From: Bacteroidales bacterium
GTDB lineage: Bacteria; Bacteroidota; Bacteroidia; Bacteroidales; UBA10428
Direction: 5' to 3'
Length of the DNA: 7,596 bases
NCBI GenBank assembly: GCA_016935595.1
Contig: JAFGQQ010000380.1
Span: forward strand, 1-7,596
Positions 6,576-7,596 of this stretch are shown here, piece after piece. The stretch's first letter is position 1. Each line of letters opens with the position of its first letter. The notes under the pieces were generated by a model. That model worked only from the letters and a program-made list of their open reading frames with translations. It did not search any database and was not told the DNA's origin. The translations under genes and the position numbers were made by a program.

Positions 6576-7596
6576 ATGAGTGATATAATAAAGCATGAAT
6601 GTGGTGTTGCACTGATTCGTTTACTTAAGCCCTTAGAATATTACCAGATAAAATACGGCACCTGGCGTTACGGGATTCAAAAATTATACCTCATTATGGA
6701 AAAACAGCATAACCGGGGTCAGGATGGAGCAGGTGTTGTGAGCATAAAATTAGATCTTCCTCCCGGATCGAAATATATAGACAGAAGCAGGGCAAACGAT
6801 TCTTCGGCAATAGACAATGTATTTGATAAAATAAATTCAGGATTTAAAAAAATAGAAAAAAATAAAACGAATCTGTTAAACGATCCGGTTTGGGCGAAGG
6901 AGAATTTGCCATTTGCTGCCGAGTTATATTTAGGGCATTTAAGATACGGTACTTACGGGAAAAATAAATTAAAGTCAGTTCATCCGGTAATGAGGCAGAA
7001 TAATTGGAAATCAAGGAATCTGGTATTGGCAGGAAATTTCAATTTAACGAATGTAAGTGAATTATTCCAGGTACTCATCGAATTAGGACAGCACCCAAAG
7101 GATTTTAATGATACAGTTACTATACTGGAGAATGTAGGGCATTTTTTAGATGATGAAAATCAACGGCTTTTCGATATTTATAAAAAAGAAAATCATCCTA
7201 ATAAAGATATTTCAACTTTAATTGCACAGAATTTAAACCTTGTAAATGTATTAAAAGAGTCAAGTAAAAGATGGGATGGCGGTTATGTAATTGCCGGACT
7301 AATTGGGCATGGCGATGCTTTTGTAGTTCGCGATCCATGGGGCATTCGCCCGGCATATTATTATTTTGACGAGGAGGTTGCAGTTATTGCATCGGAAAGG
7401 CCGGTTATTCAAACTGTTTTTAATGTTGAATATGAAAAAGTGAATGAATTACCACCCGGTCATGCCATTATAATTAAGCAAAACGCTAAAATTACTATTG
7501 ATCAGGTAAGAGAACCTAAAGGACGAAAAGCTTGTTCATTTGAAAGGATATACTTTTCGAGAGGAAGTGATAAAGAAATATACCACGAAAGGAAAA
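6576..7596 (+). CDS. purF: Amidophosphoribosyltransferase, long Bacteroidota form, 3'-truncated
   Basis: This is the 5' part (340 codons) of a PurF-type enzyme, which transfers glutamine amide nitrogen to PRPP to make phosphoribosylamine, the first step of purine synthesis. It begins MSDIIKHEC, so Cys9 would become the N-terminal nucleophile after removal of an eight-residue propeptide, as in B. subtilis PurF. Class II glutaminase motifs follow: RGQDGAG (47-53), GHLRYGTYG (120-128), AGNFNLTN, then VRDPWGIRP, IASERP and CSFERIYFSRGSD. The phosphoribosyltransferase domain with its PRPP loop lies beyond the right edge. The protein is longer than classical PurF: RGQ and GHxRY are about 72 residues apart, against roughly 43 in E. 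coli. In AGNFNLTN the usual oxyanion-hole Asn-Gly (AHNGNLTN) reads Asn-Phe. The family call is firm, but whether this long form is the main purine enzyme or a paralogue cannot be decided here. No Shine-Dalgarno precedes the ATG. The frame continues through the right edge without a stop. Confidence 0.93.
   Translation, partial: MSDIIKHECGVALIRLLKPLEYYQIKYGTWRYGIQKLYLIMEKQHNRGQDGAGVVSIKLDLPPGSKYIDRSRANDSSAIDNVFDKINSGFKKIEKNKTNLLNDPVWAKENLPFAAELYLGHLRYGTYGKNKLKSVHPVMRQNNWKSRNLVLAGNFNLTNVSELFQVLIELGQHPKDFNDTVTILENVGHFLDDENQRLFDIYKKENHPNKDISTLIAQNLNLVNVLKESSKRWDGGYVIAGLIGHGDAFVVRDPWGIRPAYYYFDEEVAVIASERPVIQTVFNVEYEKVNELPPGHAIIIKQNAKITIDQVREPKGRKACSFERIYFSRGSDKEIYHERK

Overview
The window is an AT-rich bacterial segment that most likely comes from a member of the Bacteroidota, probably of Bacteroidales or Marinilabiliales type. 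Four things point that way: a TonB-dependent receptor that keeps the 'EVVIKA' junction typical of receptors with a carboxypeptidase-like N-terminal domain; start codons preceded by A-rich stretches and no Shine-Dalgarno sequence; two copies of a -7 promoter element (TATTTTTG) matching the Bacteroidota TAnnTTTG consensus; and a long-form amidophosphoribosyltransferase of a kind known from this phylum. All genes lie on the + strand. Taxonomy is an inference from these features, not from a database search.

Layout. (1) 1-2148: the 3' part of an outer-membrane TonB-dependent receptor, whose signal peptide and N-terminal domain lie beyond the left edge. (2) 2160-2192: a perfect 15-bp hairpin with palindromic arms, which separates the receptor from the next block. 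(3) 2206-5053: four tightly packed genes, in order an integral-membrane isoprenylcysteine methyltransferase-like protein, a LytS/YehU-type sensor histidine kinase, a LytTR response regulator and a LEA type 2-like putative lipoprotein. The kinase/regulator stops and starts overlap (ATGA), and the regulator/lipoprotein genes overlap by 8 bases. (4) 5065-6424: a -7 promoter element, a tandem-domain universal stress protein and, overlapping it by 8 bases, a secreted SPOR-domain protein, closed by a probable terminator. (5) 6534-7596: a second, identical -7 element and the 5' part of a PurF-type class II glutamine amidotransferase that runs off the right edge.

How the genes may work together. The LytS/LytTR pair is the only regulatory system here. 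Its packing with the methyltransferase-like gene and the lipoprotein suggests an envelope-related signalling operon, but its signal and target promoters cannot be read from this window. The Usp/SPOR pair is a separate unit joining a cytoplasmic stress protein to a putative periplasmic, possibly peptidoglycan-binding, protein. PurF begins a separate purine-synthesis unit.

I found no mobile element, CRISPR array, tRNA or rRNA, and nothing that I can defend as a new biological system. The points most worth checking are the nested palindrome at 2160-2192, the altered oxyanion-hole motif of the PurF-like protein, and the unexplained methyltransferase-like/LytS/LytTR/lipoprotein gene set.
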